Shown: positions 7,160-9,471 of the stretch, piece by piece
How positions within the stretch are numbered: the stretch's first letter is position 1
Layout: each line of letters starts with the position of its first letter
DNA from: TMP-24 sp031376305
GTDB taxonomy: Bacteria > Pseudomonadota > Alphaproteobacteria > Rhodobacterales > Rhodobacteraceae
Direction: 5' to 3'
Length of the DNA: 9,471 nucleotides
Assembly: GCA_031376305.1 (NCBI GenBank)
Contig: JANMDM010000240.1
Span: 1 to 9,471 of the forward strand
The notes under the pieces: generated by a model
The model's database searches: none
What the model saw: only the letters and a program-made list of their open reading frames with translations
What the model was told of the DNA's origin: nothing
Made by a program: the position numbers and the translations under genes

Positions 7160-8533
7160 CTTCGCCCGGATCACCTCGCGGTAGGTTTCGGCCGAGAATT
7201 TCATCGTCCGCGCTTGGGTTTCGAAATCGACATGCACGATGCCGAAGGGCACGGTATAGCCGTAAGCCCATTCGAAATTGTCGGTCAGCGTCCAGGCGAA
7301 ATAGCCTTGCACCGGCGCGCCTTTGTCCATCGCCCTCGCCATCTGCTCGATGTGATCGACATAGTAAGCGGCGCGCTGCAGGTCGACGATCTCGCCATTC
7401 GCGTCGGGGGTTTCTTGCGCCGTTGCCATCCCGCTTTCCGAAATGTGGATCGCCTTCGGCGCATAGTTCTCATGCACATACATCAGGATGTCATGGATGC
7501 ATTGTGGCCAGATTTCATAACCGACTGCGGTATAGTCACCGGGCGGGTTGAGGCGCTGAAAGTTCAGCGGCGGCACCTCTGCGCCCGCCTGCATCACCGA
7601 GCGGCGGTAGATGTTGACACCAAGGTAATCCACCGGTGCCGCAATGATCGCATTGTCGCCAGGTTGGATATCGGGCAGGATATCGGCGCATAGCTGAAGA
7701 ATATCAACCGGATAGCTGCCTTTGAAAACCGCATCAAGATACCATCGGTTCTGCACGCCATCAAAATTCCGCGCCGCCTGAAGGTCGGCCGGAGCGGCGC
7801 TTGCCGGTTCCGCCACGTTGAGGTCGAGCACAATGCCCACCTGCGCATCCGCCACATTAGCGCGGATCAGCGGCACCGCCAGCCCATGACCCAGTAACGC
7901 ATGGTGGCTGGCCGCAAACCCGCCCCGCGCACCGTCGTGCAGGCCGGGGGCATCTTCGCCCGTGGCGTGGCCCGACCAGCAAAAGGTCCAAGGCTCGTTC
8001 AGCGTCGTCCAATGCTTGACCCGGTCACCAAACGTCCGGCTGGCCAGATCGGCATAATCGGCAAAGCGATGGGCGGTATCGCGGTTATACCAGCCACCCT
8101 TGTCTTGCAGCGCTTGCGGCAGATCCCAATGATACAGCGTCAGGAACGGGGTGATCCCGGCGGCCAAAAGCCCGTCGATCAGCCGGTCATAAAATGCAAA
8201 ACCCGCCGCATTTGCAGCCCCCGCACCCAATGGCTGCACCCGCGACCAGGCAATCGAAAAACGATACGCATCAAGCTGCATCTTCTGCATCAGCGCAATG
8301 TCATCTTGCCACAGATGGTAGTGATCGCAGGCGATATCGCCCGAGCTTTTGTCGATGATCGCGCCAGGTTGGCGGCAGAAACGATCCCAGATGCTCTCAC
8401 CTTTGCCATCAGCATCCCAGGCGCCTTCGATCTGATAGGCCGAGGTCGCCCCGCCAAAGACAAAGCTGCGCGGCAAGTGCAGAGATTGGGCTTTCCGGAG
8501 GATCAGGCGTTTTGCCTCAGCGGTGTTTGACAT
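7148..8533 (-). CDS. GH1 family beta-glucosidase
   Basis: This 461-residue GH1 (beta/alpha)8-barrel glycosidase has a typical length. Visible active-site residues are Gln34 in SAYQIEG, His135 in YHWDLP, Asn179 and the acid/base Glu180 in TLNEPW, Asn307 and Tyr309 in LGVNIYRR, the nucleophile Glu366 in HISESGMA, Trp414, and Glu421-Trp422 in NFEWAYGY. Two catalytic glutamates imply retaining hydrolysis of beta-glucosides or related beta-glycosides. The nucleophile context is ESG rather than the common ENG, a mild variation. No signal peptide is present, so the enzyme is cytoplasmic. The start is ATG 8533, preceded by AAAGGAA with good spacing; a TTG at 8557 would add 8 residues but would bury that Shine-Dalgarno. 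The start lies inside the end of the upstream permease gene (17-bp overlap), and the stop overlaps the convergent GH63-like gene. It probably works on glycosides taken up by the nearby importer, an inference from location. Confidence 0.93.
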   Translation of the reverse strand: MSNTAEAKRLILRKAQSLHLPRSFVFGGATSAYQIEGAWDADGKGESIWDRFCRQPGAIIDKSSGDIACDHYHLWQDDIALMQKMQLDAYRFSIAWSRVQPLGAGAANAAGFAFYDRLIDGLLAAGITPFLTLYHWDLPQALQDKGGWYNRDTAHRFADYADLASRTFGDRVKHWTTLNEPWTFCWSGHATGEDAPGLHDGARGGFAASHHALLGHGLAVPLIRANVADAQVGIVLDLNVAEPASAAPADLQAARNFDGVQNRWYLDAVFKGSYPVDILQLCADILPDIQPGDNAIIAAPVDYLGVNIYRRSVMQAGAEVPPLNFQRLNPPGDYTAVGYEIWPQCIHDILMYVHENYAPKAIHISESGMATAQETPDANGEIVDLQRAAYYVDHIEQMARAMDKGAPVQGYFAWTLTDNFEWAYGYTVPFGIVHVDFETQARTMKFSAETYREVIRAKSAS

Positions 8534-9386
8534 GGAATTTCCTTTCGACAGAGGCAATCAGGCTGGCCGCGACCAGCGTCAGCAACAGGTAGAAGATCGC
8601 GGCAGAGTTATAGGGGGCGAATGGCAGAAAGCTGGCGGATTGAAACTCGCGCATGCGCTGGGTGACATCGCGGATCGACAGGATCGACAACAGCGAAGTG
8701 TCCTTCAGGATGGCGATGAACTCGTTGCCCAAGGGCGGGATGATGATGCGGAACGCCTGCGGGATCACCACAAGCCGCGCTGTTTGCCAGCGCGTCAGCC
8801 CCATGCTGCGGGCGGCTTCCAGCTGGCCCACCGGCACGGCATTGATGCCAGATCGGAAGATCTCGGCCAGATAGGCGGAATAGGCCAAGGCCATCGCGAA
8901 GATGCCGCGCAAGAGGTTCGGCGGGTCGATGAAACCGCCGGTGGATTGCTTGATCGCGCCGCTGAGCGGCAGGCCGATGTAAAGCACGATCACCAGCATC
9001 GGGATGCCGCGAATGGTGTCGATAATGAACTCGGCCCCCACCGACAAAGGATGTCGCAGATGTAGAAAACCCCCCAGCGTCAGCAGGCCAATCACCAGGG
9101 TCAGAACAGTGAACGCCGCCGCCGCCGCTTTGGCCGCGTCCGGCAGCGCCTGCGCCTGCCAAACTGGCACCGCCCCCTGCGGCATCCGCGAAAGCGGCAC
9201 AAGGGCGGCAGAGACATCTTCTCCCGCCTGCAGCGCCGCCAGCGCGGCATCAACATCTTTCAGGGTCTTGAGCGCAATCTCGTCCTTGCCCGCATCGGGG
9301 AACTGGCCAAAGCGCACCGCATCAATCAGGCTTTGCGGCGTACCGGGGGCCACGGCGACCTTGCCGGACAAATTGCCAAGCAACAC
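8517..9386 (-). CDS. Amino-acid-type ABC permease (His/Glu/Gln/opine family), odd N-terminus
   Basis: The core from about residue 86 is a clear polar-amino-acid ABC permease. It has a first membrane segment (about 89-110), FIIDTIRGIPMLVIVLYIGLP (120-140), an EAA coupling loop EAARSMGLTRWQTARLVVIP (190-209, with Gly196), and NEFIAILKDTSLLSIL (221-236). The first 85 residues are not permease-like. GKVAVAPGTPQSLIDA (8-23) and VDAALAALQAGEDVSAALV (45-63) resemble a piece of a family-3 amino-acid-binding protein. The frame begins at a GTG (9386) with no Shine-Dalgarno, two codons after an in-frame TAA (9390-9392); the same frame upstream encodes a hydrophobic segment. The gene may therefore be broken by one nonsense change, or the frame may start here. 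It overlaps the GH1 gene by 17 bp. Binding-protein and ATPase partners are not seen in the window. The core call is firm; the start is uncertain. Confidence 0.75.
   Translation of the reverse strand: MLLGNLSGKVAVAPGTPQSLIDAVRFGQFPDAGKDEIALKTLKDVDAALAALQAGEDVSAALVPLSRMPQGAVPVWQAQALPDAAKAAAAAFTVLTLVIGLLTLGGFLHLRHPLSVGAEFIIDTIRGIPMLVIVLYIGLPLSGAIKQSTGGFIDPPNLLRGIFAMALAYSAYLAEIFRSGINAVPVGQLEAARSMGLTRWQTARLVVIPQAFRIIIPPLGNEFIAILKDTSLLSILSIRDVTQRMREFQSASFLPFAPYNSAAIFYLLLTLVAASLIASVERKFHVKHR
8539..8545 (-). promoter_or_regulatory. Shine-Dalgarno of the GH1 gene
   Basis: The minus strand reads AAAGGAA followed by five bases and the ATG at 8533. It sits within the last codons of the permease gene and decides the GH1 start in favour of 8533 over the TTG at 8557. 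Confidence 0.7.
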
Positions 9387-9389
9387 AAA

Positions 9390-9470
9390 TTAGGCTTTAG
9401 GTTTGGAAAATTGCCATCCTGCCACCAGCGCGCAAATCAGTGCCAACCCCACAAATAACGGGAAGGTGCG
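9390..9470 (-). pseudogene. Open frame with a membrane segment, ending in TAA just before the permease frame
   Basis: Twenty-six codons enter from the right edge and stop at TAA 9390-9392. The peptide starts RTFPLFVGLALICALVAGWQF and ends SKPKA, a single hydrophobic helix followed by a short basic tail. It is in exactly the same frame as the permease downstream, with only a TTT codon between the stop and the GTG. It could be the true N-terminal membrane anchor of the permease, cut off by a stop mutation or sequence error (for example GAA to TAA). It could also be the C-terminus of a separate upstream gene. The window edge prevents a decision. Confidence 0.4.
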
Positions 9471-9471
9471 G

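Noticed and set aside
7901..8530. 209-codon plus-strand open frame
   Set aside because: It is antisense to the GH1 gene, whose active-site residues are intact in the other frame.
8534..8557. TTG start adding 8 residues to the GH1 protein
   Set aside because: ATG 8533 has a well-placed AAAGGAA. The TTG has no comparable site and would place that Shine-Dalgarno inside the coding region.

Overview
The window is GC-rich (roughly 60%), densely packed bacterial DNA. Codon use, gene architecture and protein style suggest an alphaproteobacterium, most likely a member of the Rhodobacteraceae; this is an inference from style, because no phylogenetic marker is present. No RNA gene, insertion sequence, CRISPR array or attachment site was seen.

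Left part (1-1079, minus strand). A short-chain dehydrogenase/reductase of the C-factor/sniffer type is followed after 30 bp by the first 112 codons of an APH-type phosphotransferase that runs off the left edge. The two look like one transcription unit.

Divergent control region (1080-1266). This 187-bp gap is AT-rich in its first half. It holds a perfect 12-bp palindrome with a central CG, of LacI-family operator type. The palindrome lies inside a plausible sigma-70 promoter facing the sugar operon, and a TATAAT-like -10 facing the SDR gene lies next to it. A second dyad and a 23-codon upstream ORF come just before the first operon gene.

Sugar operon (1267-7159, plus strand). The order is ATPase (MalK/UgpC type), periplasmic sugar-binding protein, two CUT1-type permeases, and a cytoplasmic GH63/MGH1-like glycoside hydrolase. 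Genes overlap by 1-4 bp or are separated by 3-54 bp. Together they form a complete ABC importer for an oligosaccharide or glycoside, plus an intracellular hydrolase. The substrate cannot be read from sequence.

Right part (7148-9471, minus strand). A GH1 beta-glucosidase converges on the GH63-like gene, with their 3' ends overlapping by 12 bp. Its start lies 17 bp inside the end of an amino-acid-type (His/Glu/Gln/opine family) ABC permease gene. That permease has an unusual N-terminus: a hydrophobic segment, a TAA stop in the same frame, then a stretch resembling part of a family-3 solute-binding protein, then the normal permease core. Either the gene is broken by one nonsense change, or it starts at a GTG with no clear ribosome binding site.

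As a whole this looks like a carbohydrate-scavenging locus: a sugar importer with one inverting GH63-type and one retaining GH1 hydrolase, both lacking signal peptides, so the glycoside would be cleaved after uptake. I found no convincing new class of system. The permease N-terminus and the divergent operator region most deserve a second look.
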